A DNA stretch of 43,831 nt from SFFI01 sp964398655 (lineage in GTDB: Bacteria > Bacillota > Clostridia > Saccharofermentanales > DTU023). Made by a program: the position numbers and the translations under genes. Where the stretch lies: contig CAYNNG010000013.1 in the NCBI GenBank assembly GCA_964398655.1, forward strand, positions 1-43,831. Direction: 5' to 3'. The stretch's first letter is position 1. The number at the start of each line of letters is the position of its first letter. Positions 1-7,778 of this stretch are shown in pieces. The notes beneath the pieces are model-generated. The model saw only the letters and a list, made by a program, of their open reading frames with translations, searched no databases and was not told the origin of the DNA.

Positions 1-1449
1 TATGAAGAAAGAATTAACCCTCTTCAATTTTTTACGATAGGTTTCGGTGCCATTATCGGAACAGGCTGAGTCATGCTGGTAGGGGATTGGATGGTCCTCG
101 GTGGAGGTCCTTTACCTGCTATTCTAGCCTTCATCATTGGTTCTATATTTTTGGTGCCAATTGGCATGTGCTTTGGAGAGCTCACAGCCGCCATTCCGAT
201 TTCGGGTGGAATTATTGAGTATGTAGATAGAACTAATGGCCGTTCCATGGGCTTCCTGACCGGCTGGATGCTAATCTTAGGAAATGCTCCGCTTTGTCCC
301 TGGGAGACCATTGCCATTTCAACCTTACTGACTACGCGTTTCGCAAAACTTCCCGGCCTTTCTTGGCTGACCAGTATTAAACTGTATACCATTATGGGCT
401 CTGATGTTTATCTCTGGCCTACCGTGATCGCCTTATTATTTGCCATCTTGGTTATTCGTCTTAATTTTGCCGGCGCTGGTGCTGCCGCAAAATTATCTAG
501 CTTTTTGACCAAAGCCTTGCTTACCGGCATGGTATTGGCGATGATTATCTCTTTTGCCACCGGATCTTTTCAAAATGCTACACCTGCTTTTTCACAGGTG
601 ACCAATGCCGCTGGTGGGGTTGGTGAGACCAAGGCAACCTCTTTCTTTGGTGGTATGATCGCAGTTTTGGTCATGACGCCCTTTTTCTATGCCGGCTTTG
701 ATACGATTCCACAGCAGGCGGAAGAAGCTTCTCCCAATATCAATTGGAAAAAATTTGGCCTTATTCCGGCCTTGGCTTTATTAGCGAGTGGTCTATTCTA
801 TCTGATTTGTATTTATTCTTTCGGAACCATTATTCCTTGGCAGGAATTTGTTAAAGAGCCTGTGCCTGCTTTAGCAGTACTGCAACACTTGAACGGCATT
901 CCGGAAAAATTGAGTTTCTTCTTCTACTTAGTCATGCTGATCATTGCTACTCTTGGACCTCTAGGCCCGATGAACTCTTTCTTCGGAGCGTCTAGCCGTT
1001 TGATCTTGGCCATGGGCAGAAAACGCTTATTGCCTGATTCCTTTGCGCAACTTGATCCGCAAAAAGGCACACCGACCAAAGCGCTGGTCGTGATGAGTGT
1101 TTTAACTTTGATTGGTCCATTCCTCGGTAGCAACATGTTGGTGCCCTTAACTAACGTTGCTTCCCTAGGCTTTATCTTTGCTTGCATGATGGCCGGTGTA
1201 GCGTGCTTGAAGCTGCGCAAAAGTGATCCGGGCTTAAATAGACCTTATAAGGTAAACGGCGGTAAGTTTGTGATTTGCTGTGTGATTGCCGCTGCGGCTC
1301 TTATTATCGGCTTGATGGTATTGCCTTTCAGCCCAGCAGCTTTGAACTCCGTAGAATGGATGATTACTGGCGTATGGCTGGTAATTGGTCTCTTAATTCT
1401 CGGCCTTTATGGTGCCCGGCAGAAGGATCCTACTAAAGTTCAGGCCTAA
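1..1449 (+). pseudogene. APC-superfamily amino acid permease, 5'-truncated by window, in-frame stop
   Basis: Reading frame 1 is open from the first base except for TGA at 67-69, and ends with TAA at 1447-1449. The translation before the stop (ending FTIGFGAIIGTG) and after it (VMLVGDWMVLGGG) joins into the first transmembrane helix of APC-family amino acid permeases, where Trp normally sits at the TGA position. About a dozen hydrophobic segments follow, as expected for an inner-membrane amino acid/proton symporter. Restarting at ATG 73 would leave out the unwound TM1 motif that binds substrate. TGA ends other genes in this window (14243-14245, 28786-28788, 32880-32882), so recoding is unlikely. 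I read it as a nonsense mutation or a base-call error. The true start lies outside the window. The broken amidohydrolase just downstream suggests a former uptake-plus-hydrolysis pair. Confidence 0.8.
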
Positions 1450-1600
1450 TGGAGCTTACCCTTTACACCTGACTGCTGGGCAAACACTCACCAGGGTATT
1501 GGCTTGTACCTGCAGTCCATGACCTTGTTTTAACCTAAAGCGATTTAGATTAAAAATATTTTGGAAAACTACTTAAGATAAAAGGAAGTCGTTCTAGATT

Positions 1601-2712
1601 ATGGGAAAATATGCATTCAAAGGCGGCAAACTAGTTGATGGTACAGGGGCTAATCCCGTTGCTGACAGCTTAGTATTAGTCGAAGATAAGAAAATTACTT
1701 ATGCCGGTAAGGCCAAAGGCATTCCCGAAGGTTTTGAAGTTCGTGATATTACTGGATGCACGATCATGCCGGGCCTGATTGATGCGCACCTACATTTCTC
1801 TGGAAACTTGACTGATGATGACTCTGATTGGGTTATTGAGCCTCTATTACAAAAGCAGGCTTAGGCTTCTGTGCTTCTGCTGGCCACGGTGACTCTCATA
1901 AATTACCCCAGCAAATGAGCAAAGATTCCCACCCTTGGGGTGATCAGGTTGATGGCCCTTGGGAACTGCGTAAAGCTATTCGTATGCGCCTGCGTGAAAA
2001 TCCCGATGCTATTAAAATTTGGGCCACCGGAGGCGGAATTTGGCGCTGGGATTCCGGACGTTTCCAACTTTATTCTTCTGAAGAGATAAAGGTAGCCTGC
2101 GATGAATGTGCCCTGCGCGGTGTACCGGTATGGTCACACTCTTATAATAGCGTTAGCGCTGCCTATGACTCCGTACGTTTTGGCTGCCATCAATTAATTC
2201 ACGGCTTTGAGCTGGACGATCGCACCATGGATCTGATGGCGGAGAAGGGTACCTTCTTCACCCCGACGATTGGCTTTTTACCCTCTTGGTACAACACCTA
2301 TCCTCCAGAACCCTCTGAAGCCAATGCCAAATTCCCCGGCGCTACCACCACCGAGAAAGAATTGAACCGGACCTATGCTAACTTACGCCGGGCTCACGAA
2401 TTGGGTGTTACCATCAATATTGGTTCAGACTCTTTTGCCAATGCCACACCTTACGGTTATGTCACTATTCAAGAAATGTACGACTTTGTTGATAAGGCAG
2501 GTATCTCCACTATGGACACGATCGTGGCTGCTACGCTCAACGGCGCCAAGATGGTGGGCAAAGAAGATGAATTTGGTACCTTGCAAGAAGGTATGTATGC
2601 AGACTTGTTAGTTGTTACTGGTGATGTGGCTGCGGATATTCATAACCTGACCCCTGAAAACATGCAGGTCATTATGAAAGAAGGAGACATCGTCATTAAA
2701 GATGCCCTATAG
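1601..2712 (+). pseudogene. metal-dependent amidohydrolase, internal deletion plus frameshift
   Basis: The 5' part (1601-1864) encodes the N-terminal beta-sandwich and the first metal motif, IDAHLHF, of amidohydrolase-superfamily (PF01979) peptidase/imidazolonepropionase-like enzymes. It runs into TAG at 1862-1864. The rest continues in another frame: GLGFCASAGHGDSHK is readable from 1858 and leads into MSKDSHPWG at 1915, then KIWATGGG, the His-bearing VPVWSHS and LIHGFE segments, the metal Asp in IGSDSF, and a normal C-terminus with TAG at 2710-2712. From memory of the family, some 40-50 residues that should separate QKQA from GLGFC are missing, so one deletion of non-multiple-of-three length explains both the loss and the frame change. 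A possible ribosome site AAAAGGAAG lies about 13 bases before ATG 1601. The product should be inactive unless this is an assembly collapse. Confidence 0.8.
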
Positions 2713-2732
2713 GCCTTAATATTATTCTTAAT

Positions 2733-2772
2733 AAGGCCCTGGATTAGTTTGTTCTGATCCGGGGCCTTTTTT
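2733..2772 (+). terminator. strong intrinsic terminator, possibly bidirectional
   Basis: A 12-bp stem (AAGGCCCTGGAT at 2733-2744 with ATCCGGGGCCTT at 2757-2768, one G-T pair) with a 12-base loop is followed by a T tract ending at 2772. It lies 20 bases after the amidohydrolase stop. A second hairpin, GGCCTTA 2712-2718 with TAAGGCC 2732-2738, shares the left arm and would compete with it. The convergent ispA-type gene ends at 2814, so the same stem could also stop reverse-strand transcription, though the T tract on that strand is poor. Confidence 0.85.
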
Positions 2773-2813
2773 AATTCCGTATTGTGTATGGACTTAGAGA
2801 TTCCAACGCTTTC

Positions 2814-3698
2814 CTAATGTGTTCGTTCCATGAGGGAGACTATTAATGCCTCTAAAAAAACAGGGTGCGATCCCAGCTTGCCCAGTTTTGCGAGGGCGCG
2901 TTGGGAAAGGCGTCTTGCCTCTGCTTGAGCTTTGTCTAGGCCCATCAAGCTTACGTAAGTATTTTTCTCCAAAAGCGCGTCAGCCTGGCTAGCTTTGCCC
3001 AAGGTTTCTAAATTCGAGGTCACATCAAGGATATCGTCTTGAATCTGGAAGGCTAGACCGAGGTCGGCGGCTATTTCTCCGACCATCTCTTCATCTTCTG
3101 GGGCAGCCCCGGCTAGGATGGCTCCGATTAACATAGCCGCTTCAAAGAGGGCGCCGCACTTGAGACGGTGAATAAAAAGTAGAGTATCTAGGTCGATAGT
3201 TTGGCCTTCGGACTCTATATCTACGACCTGTCCCCCTATCATGCCGTTAATACCGGCCTTGTCGCTGAGAACCTGGAGGGCGCGTCCGGTTCTGGCCATA
3301 TCGTCAAGAGACAAGGCTTGGCTGGCCGTTTCGAAAGCAAGGTTTAAGAGTCCATCTCCAGCTAGGATCGCCAAGGCTTCCCCGTACGCCCTATGCACGG
3401 TTGGTTTTCCTCGCCGAAAATCATCATTATCCATAGCGGGTAAGTCGTCGTGGATAAGTGAGTAATTATGAATAAACTCTAGGGCAGCCATGAAGGCAGG
3501 AAGAGCAGGCGAATGACCGCCCAAGAGCTGATGGGTTTCTTGCATGAGTAAGGGGCGCAAATGCTTGCCCCCAGCCTTTACGGCGTAATTCATGGCTTGG
3601 GAGACGGCTGCTTGCGGACCTTCCTCTGGGGGCAGGTAGCGGTCTAAAATCTGCTCTATAGAGTTTACGCGACTGCTTAATTCTGATGAAAAATCCAT
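2814..3698 (-). CDS. ispA: polyprenyl (farnesyl/geranylgeranyl) diphosphate synthase
   Basis: A 294-residue trans-prenyltransferase, the usual length for bacterial FPP/GGPP synthases. It condenses isopentenyl diphosphate with allylic diphosphates in the cytosol, supplying undecaprenyl and quinone precursors. Visible motifs are GGKHLRP (IPP/diphosphate binding, residues 43-49), the first Asp-rich motif DDLPAMD at 84-90 with RRGKPT following, and the second Asp-rich motif DDILD at 221-225, so all catalytic Asp residues are present. The start is supported by a TAAAGGAG ribosome site on the minus strand at 3705-3712. In many Firmicutes this gene follows xseB and precedes dxs; here it stands alone, convergent to the amidohydrolase, and its upstream side runs into the N gap, so normal partners may be missing from the assembly. 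FPP versus GGPP specificity cannot be settled by eye. Confidence 0.92.
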   Translation of the reverse strand: MDFSSELSSRVNSIEQILDRYLPPEEGPQAAVSQAMNYAVKAGGKHLRPLLMQETHQLLGGHSPALPAFMAALEFIHNYSLIHDDLPAMDNDDFRRGKPTVHRAYGEALAILAGDGLLNLAFETASQALSLDDMARTGRALQVLSDKAGINGMIGGQVVDIESEGQTIDLDTLLFIHRLKCGALFEAAMLIGAILAGAAPEDEEMVGEIAADLGLAFQIQDDILDVTSNLETLGKASQADALLEKNTYVSLMGLDKAQAEARRLSQRALAKLGKLGSHPVFLEALIVSLMERTH

Positions 3699-3704
3699 GC
3701 CTAG

Positions 3705-3712
3705 CTCCTTTA
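3705..3712 (-). promoter_or_regulatory. Shine-Dalgarno site of the prenyl synthase
   Basis: Minus-strand TAAAGGAG ends six bases before the ATG at 3698 and fixes that start. Further upstream the minus strand has TAGAAT at 3743-3738, a possible -10, but I see no convincing -35. Confidence 0.7.
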
Positions 3713-3774
3713 GCTTAAGATTTGACCTATATATTTCATTCTACCTTATATAAAATGAATTAGCCCTTTTATCC

Positions 3775-3810
3775 TTATTTGAGGTATGCTGGTCTACGTC
3801 TCCTGGCGTT
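3775..3810 (+). repeat. left copy of 36-base direct repeat flanking the assembly gap
   Basis: Bases 3775-3810 are identical to 3911-3946 on the other side of the N run. The first copy ends exactly where the Ns begin and the second starts exactly where they end. This is the pattern left by two contig ends that overlap but were not merged. It could also be a genuine tandem or dispersed repeat that broke the assembly. Confidence 0.9.
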
Positions 3811-3910
3811 NNNNNNNNNNNNNNNNNNNNNNNNNNNNNNNNNNNNNNNNNNNNNNNNNNNNNNNNNNNNNNNNNNNNNNNNNNNNNNNNNNNNNNNNNN
3901 NNNNNNNNNN
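3811..3910. other. assembly gap, 100 N
   Basis: Exactly 100 unresolved bases, the conventional placeholder for a gap of unknown size. The gene-free stretch 3699-4027 consists of the prenyl synthase upstream region, the repeat copies, this gap, and an AT-rich leader before 4028. If the flanking 36-mers are a contig overlap, the true gap could be zero or negative in length. Confidence 0.98.
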
Positions 3911-3946
3911 TTATTTGAGGTATGCTGGTCTACGTCTCCTGGCGTT
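3911..3946 (+). repeat. right copy of 36-base direct repeat flanking the assembly gap
   Basis: Identical to 3775-3810. It begins directly after the last N. I find no third copy elsewhere in the window. Confidence 0.9.
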
Positions 3947-4027
3947 CTGCAGAAAGTCTGCTAAGCTGCCAGCAAGCTAGCTAGGTAAATAGACTTGTTA
4001 GTTAAGTAAAATATGTAGGAATAGCCC

Positions 4028-6766
4028 ATGCATAAGGCGATGAAATTATTGCTCAAACTTTTTTCTTCATCAAGATTTGATATGAAGAAGAACTATCAAG
4101 TCGTAAGGGATTTTCAGGACTTTTTAGCACCTGCCGCTGACCTCAGGGACCCCATACAAGACTATGGCCTGCCTTCTCTAGATCCAGACCGCACCATACC
4201 CATTCGCATTTTCTACCCGCCCGCAGGGCGCAAGCCAGGCGCAATTATTTACTTTCATGGTGGAGGCTGGGTTATTGGCAACATAGACACCTATACTCCC
4301 ATCTGCAGTCGGTTGGCCGAAGAAACTCGCCAGCTGGTCTTTTCTGTAGACTATCGTCTGGCGCCAGAATATCCTTTTCCCGCGGGTTTGGAAGACTGCC
4401 TGACGGCCGCCCATCTGTTAATTGATTTCTACTACGCCCGCGAGAATCCGGACCAAGGATTGGTCACTCTTTGTGGTGATTCTGCGGGAGCTAATCTGGC
4501 CGCTGTGGTCTCTCTTTTCCTACGAGAATCACAGTCTCGGCCCGCTGACCGACAAATCCTTTTTTATCCGGCAACTTATGGGGATCACAATCCTCAAACC
4601 AGCCCTTTTGACTCTATCCGCAGCATGGGAGAGGACTATGGTCTGACCAGTAAAAAAGTCCAGGATTACATGTCACTTTATATTCCGGATCCTTTACGCA
4701 GAAAAAGGCCAGAAGTATCTCCTATTTTAGCTCACAATCTTCGGGGCCTGCCTCCTAGTCTTGTCTTGACGGCCGAGTATGATCCCTTGCGGGATGAAGG
4801 TGAGGCTTTTGCCCTTGCCCTGGAGCAAGCGGGCAACCAAGTTGAGCTCTATCGCCTCTTGGGGGCTCCTCATGGTTATTTAGCCTACCCGGACTGGCTA
4901 GGTGCCATTGATGAGAGCTATAGGCGTATCTTGGCCTTTCTCGAATCAACAGAAGCAGGCAAGGATGTCACAGAAGAACAGATCCGAAGCCTGGAAAAGG
5001 TCGTGAAAACCACAAAATTGCCTTCTCAGACGGAAGGCCGTTTGGCGGCTGAGACAAGAGCAGCCTTGAGTGCAGTTTGGGAAGAAGAGAGCCAAGCCAG
5101 AGAGGACCTTAGCGCTGGCATGCCCCCATCCGGTGAAAATCATAGAGAGATAGTCGAGAGCCATAGGCTTTGGCCTGCCGATCAGCTAGAACAGTTGCCA
5201 CAAAAAGAAAGGGCAGAAGGGGGACAGGCTTCGCGCGAGCTCACACCCGCAGAAATTTTGGAACGCCAGACTTGGCTGCACGAAATTAGTAGGGAAAAAT
5301 CTCAAGCGGCTCATCCTCACCTGGACGAAAAATTACAAGCCCTGGTTTCTGACCAGTCCGGGCAGCAGAGAGTTGAGCTGGGTACAGCTGTGGTCCAGGC
5401 TAGCCATAAACGAGACTGGCTGGCTCTAGACAATGCTTCTAAAATTTTTCCGGCCGCCATGACTAGTACGGATACCAAAGTTTTTCGCTTCACAGCTGTC
5501 ATGCGAGATGAGGTGGATCCCTTGATTTTACAAGAAGCTCTTGACCAGGCTTATGATAATTTTCCTCTTTATCATGCCGTGCTGCGGCGGGGCTTTTTCT
5601 GGTACTACTTTCAGGAGAGTGATCTAAGGCCCAGAGTCAGACCGGAGACGGAGGCACCCGTGCAGGGCCTTTACCAAATTGACCGCAAAAACTTGCTCTT
5701 TCGAGTTCTTTATTATCGCCAGCGCATCCACTTAGAAGTATTTCATGCCCTGTCAGATGGCAACGGAGCCGCTGACTTCTTCCGTCTGCTGCTTGCCCAC
5801 TATGTGAACCTGCGTTATCTGAACAGTGAAGAAGACCCTCAGGAGTTCTTGGCAAACCTGCAAAGCAATGATCTGTCTTCTGCTTTGCAGAAGGAGGATT
5901 CCTTCAGCACCTACTTTGCTAAACCCCAAGGGCAGGAGGCACGTAAGGCTTGGAGGGCCAGAAAAGCTGAGGTTAAGGCTAAAGCAGCTAGACTTAAGAT
6001 AAAGTGGCCGCATATTTATCATATAACAGGTACTCCAACTCCAGATGATCGTACGCAGATCTTAGAGTGTAATATGCCTTTGCCACAGGTCTTGCAGCTA
6101 GCCAGAGACCATGGGGTCAGTCTATCCATCTACTTAACGGCCTTGTTTATCCAGTCAATCTACCGGGCTAAGCAGGAAAAAGATGCTAAGCATCCAGCTG
6201 AGCGGAGAGTTGATAAGACCAGTATTACCCTCTCGGTGCCGGTTAATCTGCGGTCTTTTTATAATTCTCAATCGGCCCGTAACTTTTTTGCTACAGTTAC
6301 GATTGGCTACACTTATGAAGGAAATGAGCCCACCCTAGCTGAGCTCTGCCAGGAGGTAAAGAGGCAGTACCAGACTCAAATCAGCAAGGATAACCTGGCG
6401 TCAAAACTCTACAGGCTGTATGAGTTTGAAGAAAATTTGGCCTTGCGGCCCATCTTAAGGCCCTTGAAAGACTTAGTCCTTAAGCTTTCCGCCCGCTTTG
6501 AAGACCAGCAAATCACCACCGCCTTATCTAATATGGGCAAGCTGACCCTGCCAGAGGAGGTGGCCCCCTACCTTGAGAAGGTCTCACTTTGTATCTCTGC
6601 GCGGCGTCCACAGTTTACCTGTATCAGTTTTGCGGATAACTTCAGTTTAAGCTTTTGTTCTCCCTATCAGGAGACGGATATTCAGCGGCACTTCCTGCGC
6701 AGCCTCAGCGCTCAAGGTGTAGAGATTACTTTAGCAGCCAATAATATTGGCGAGGAGCGTAGTTAA
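4028..6766 (+). CDS. fusion: HSL-family esterase + HxxxDG (alcohol acetyltransferase-like) acyltransferase
   Basis: This 912-residue protein has two enzyme modules. Residues 40-305 form an alpha/beta-hydrolase-3 (hormone-sensitive-lipase type) esterase: oxyanion-hole HGGGW at 77-81, nucleophile elbow GDSAG with Ser152, Asp252 in DPLRDEG and His282 in PHGY complete the triad. A charged, Glu/Gln-rich linker of about 140 residues (roughly 310-455) follows. Residues 460-905 resemble alcohol O-acetyltransferase/condensation-type acyltransferases, with the catalytic HALSDG at 573-578. The modules are usually separate neighbouring genes. The gene downstream, a DUF6320-like zinc-ribbon membrane protein, is a known neighbour of such acetyltransferases as far as I recall. 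No signal peptide is seen, so the protein is probably cytosolic or membrane-associated. A role in making or remodelling an acylated lipid or ester is inference; the substrate is unknown. Confidence 0.85.
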   Translation: MHKAMKLLLKLFSSSRFDMKKNYQVVRDFQDFLAPAADLRDPIQDYGLPSLDPDRTIPIRIFYPPAGRKPGAIIYFHGGGWVIGNIDTYTPICSRLAEETRQLVFSVDYRLAPEYPFPAGLEDCLTAAHLLIDFYYARENPDQGLVTLCGDSAGANLAAVVSLFLRESQSRPADRQILFYPATYGDHNPQTSPFDSIRSMGEDYGLTSKKVQDYMSLYIPDPLRRKRPEVSPILAHNLRGLPPSLVLTAEYDPLRDEGEAFALALEQAGNQVELYRLLGAPHGYLAYPDWLGAIDESYRRILAFLESTEAGKDVTEEQIRSLEKVVKTTKLPSQTEGRLAAETRAALSAVWEEESQAREDLSAGMPPSGENHREIVESHRLWPADQLEQLPQKERAEGGQASRELTPAEILERQTWLHEISREKSQAAHPHLDEKLQALVSDQSGQQRVELGTAVVQASHKRDWLALDNASKIFPAAMTSTDTKVFRFTAVMRDEVDPLILQEALDQAYDNFPLYHAVLRRGFFWYYFQESDLRPRVRPETEAPVQGLYQIDRKNLLFRVLYYRQRIHLEVFHALSDGNGAADFFRLLLAHYVNLRYLNSEEDPQEFLANLQSNDLSSALQKEDSFSTYFAKPQGQEARKAWRARKAEVKAKAARLKIKWPHIYHITGTPTPDDRTQILECNMPLPQVLQLARDHGVSLSIYLTALFIQSIYRAKQEKDAKHPAERRVDKTSITLSVPVNLRSFYNSQSARNFFATVTIGYTYEGNEPTLAELCQEVKRQYQTQISKDNLASKLYRLYEFEENLALRPILRPLKDLVLKLSARFEDQQITTALSNMGKLTLPEEVAPYLEKVSLCISARRPQFTCISFADNFSLSFCSPYQETDIQRHFLRSLSAQGVEITLAANNIGEERS

Positions 6767-6767
6767 C

Positions 6768-7448
6768 ATGGCATATTGTCCCGCCTGCAAGATTGAAGTA
6801 AAAGGTCAACGCATCTATTGTCCACTTTGCCACGAACCTTTAGAAGAACGCTTGACTTCTAAAAGAGGCGAAGACTTGCAAGAAGATAGCTTCCCCTTGA
6901 CTCCCTTACGCTATAACCAGCACCTGCTCTTCAAAGTATTTGCGGGCATTTCTGTGTGCCTTTTAGGCCTCATCATTTCGTTGCGCGTGCTCTGGCCTAA
7001 CCTGGGCTTAAACTGGCTGCATACAGCTTTGATCCTGGCGGGTTTTTGGTCATTAGGTCTGGCCCTGGTACGTAAGCGCCGAAACTTGGCTAAAAGTGTC
7101 CTCTACCAGCTGGCCATTCTTTCCCTCCTAGTTTTAGCCTGGGACTATCTTAGCGGCTGGTGGGGCTGGTCGATTATTTATGCGATTCCTTTATTTTCTG
7201 GTTTGGCGGTTGTGGCCATCTTACTTAGCATGCTGCTGGTGCGATATCAGTTAGGAGATTACATTCTCTACTTGCTGGCTACCTCTCTTGTAGGATTAAT
7301 TCCACTCTTACTTCTGGCTCTCTCCGATCTGGAGCCCTGGTGGCCTGCTATCACCAGTGCCGCGGCCTGTGGCCTTGTGTTCCTTTTAACTGTGATTTGG
7401 AAGCATAAATTAATTCTGTTTGAACTCAAAGTTCGCTTTCACCTTTAA
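6768..7448 (+). CDS. zinc-ribbon membrane protein, DUF6320-like
   Basis: A 226-residue protein with an N-terminal zinc ribbon (Cys4, Cys7, Cys18, Cys21) followed, after a polar stretch, by about six hydrophobic segments from residue 50 to the end. I chose ATG 6768, which has GAGGAG at 6752-6757, over an in-frame TTG at 6747 that would overlap the upstream gene. The start is one base after the esterase-acyltransferase stop, so the two are almost certainly co-transcribed and translationally coupled. The layout matches DUF6320 proteins, which lie beside alcohol-acetyltransferase-like genes in Firmicutes. The function is not known; it may anchor or assist the fused acyltransferase at the membrane (inference). 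Confidence 0.8.
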   Translation: MAYCPACKIEVKGQRIYCPLCHEPLEERLTSKRGEDLQEDSFPLTPLRYNQHLLFKVFAGISVCLLGLIISLRVLWPNLGLNWLHTALILAGFWSLGLALVRKRRNLAKSVLYQLAILSLLVLAWDYLSGWWGWSIIYAIPLFSGLAVVAILLSMLLVRYQLGDYILYLLATSLVGLIPLLLLALSDLEPWWPAITSAAACGLVFLLTVIWKHKLILFELKVRFHL

Positions 7449-7524
7449 AAATAAAGGCCTCCGCGAAGAAGATAAAGGAAAAATTTGCTTATCGGCGAGA
7501 TTTAGTGTACACTCAACGAGTTAT

Positions 7525-7600
7525 GGCCCTATGGTCAAGCGGTTCAAGACGCCGCCCTCTCACGGCGGAATCAGGGGTTCGATTCCCCTTAGGGTCACCA
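7525..7600 (+). tRNA. tRNA-Glu (anticodon CUC)
   Basis: A 76-base cloverleaf. The acceptor arm GGCCCTA pairs with TAGGGTC (one G-U), followed by A and encoded CCA. The anticodon arm is CCGCC-CTCTCAC-GGCGG, giving CTC at positions 34-36, which reads GAG. The T arm is AGGGG-TTCGATT-CCCCT. It is a single tRNA gene on the plus strand. A perfect 9-bp inverted repeat (CAAGCTCTG 7603-7611 with CAGAGCTTG 7626-7634) begins two bases after CCA; it lacks a T tract and may help 3' processing or termination. Confidence 0.95.
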
Positions 7601-7602
7601 TG

Positions 7603-7634
7603 CAAGCTCTGTGGCTTTCTAGCTGCAGAGCTTG
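7603..7634 (+). other. hairpin directly after tRNA-Glu
   Basis: Perfect 9-bp stem, 14-base loop, no following T run. It is positioned as a tRNA trailer structure. Without a U tract it is at best a weak terminator. Confidence 0.5.
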
Positions 7635-7642
7635 TTGCATTG

Positions 7643-7648
7643 TATAAT
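7643..7648 (+). promoter_or_regulatory. candidate -10 (TATAAT) upstream of uvrA
   Basis: Exact TATAAT, but the -35 position (7620-7625, TAGCTG) is poor. It may be fortuitous; the element at 7665-7692 is the better uvrA promoter candidate. Confidence 0.3.
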
Positions 7649-7664
7649 GAGGTATTTCCTCTTT

Positions 7665-7692
7665 TTGTTAGGCTAGCCAGATGTGCTATGCT
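7665..7692 (+). promoter_or_regulatory. candidate extended -10 promoter of uvrA
   Basis: TTGTTA (7665-7670) with a 16-base spacer to TATGCT (7687-7692), preceded by TGC as an extended -10. Start would be near 7699, giving an 80-base leader to the ATG at 7779. The TGC-TATGCT form recurs in other leaders of this window. Confidence 0.45.
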
Positions 7693-7778
7693 GTTTTTAG
7701 CACTCTCTACTTGAGACTGCCACAGAGATTTCGTAATTGTTACCAAGTTATTCAAGGACGTAGGATAAAATATTAATT

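Noticed and set aside
67..69. TGA read as Trp (alternative genetic code) or selenocysteine
   Set aside because: TGA ends several complete genes here (for example 14243-14245, 28786-28788, 32880-32882), TGG is used freely for Trp, and the family has Trp rather than Cys at this site.
3722..3754. Plus-strand promoter (TTGACC with TATATA) pointing into the N gap
   Set aside because: The spacing is 18-19 bases in a very AT-rich stretch, and the gene it would drive cannot be seen because of the gap.
3775..3946. CRISPR array around the N gap, because the repeat is 36 bases
   Set aside because: Only two copies are visible, they abut the Ns exactly, there is no spacer, and no cas gene is in the window. 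Contig overlap is the simpler reading.
3779..3980. Small ORFs spanning the N run
   Set aside because: They are built from unknown residues and the duplicated flanks, so they are not genes.
6747..6767. TTG start for the zinc-ribbon membrane protein
   Set aside because: ATG 6768 has a better-placed GAGGAG and begins right before the CPAC zinc motif.
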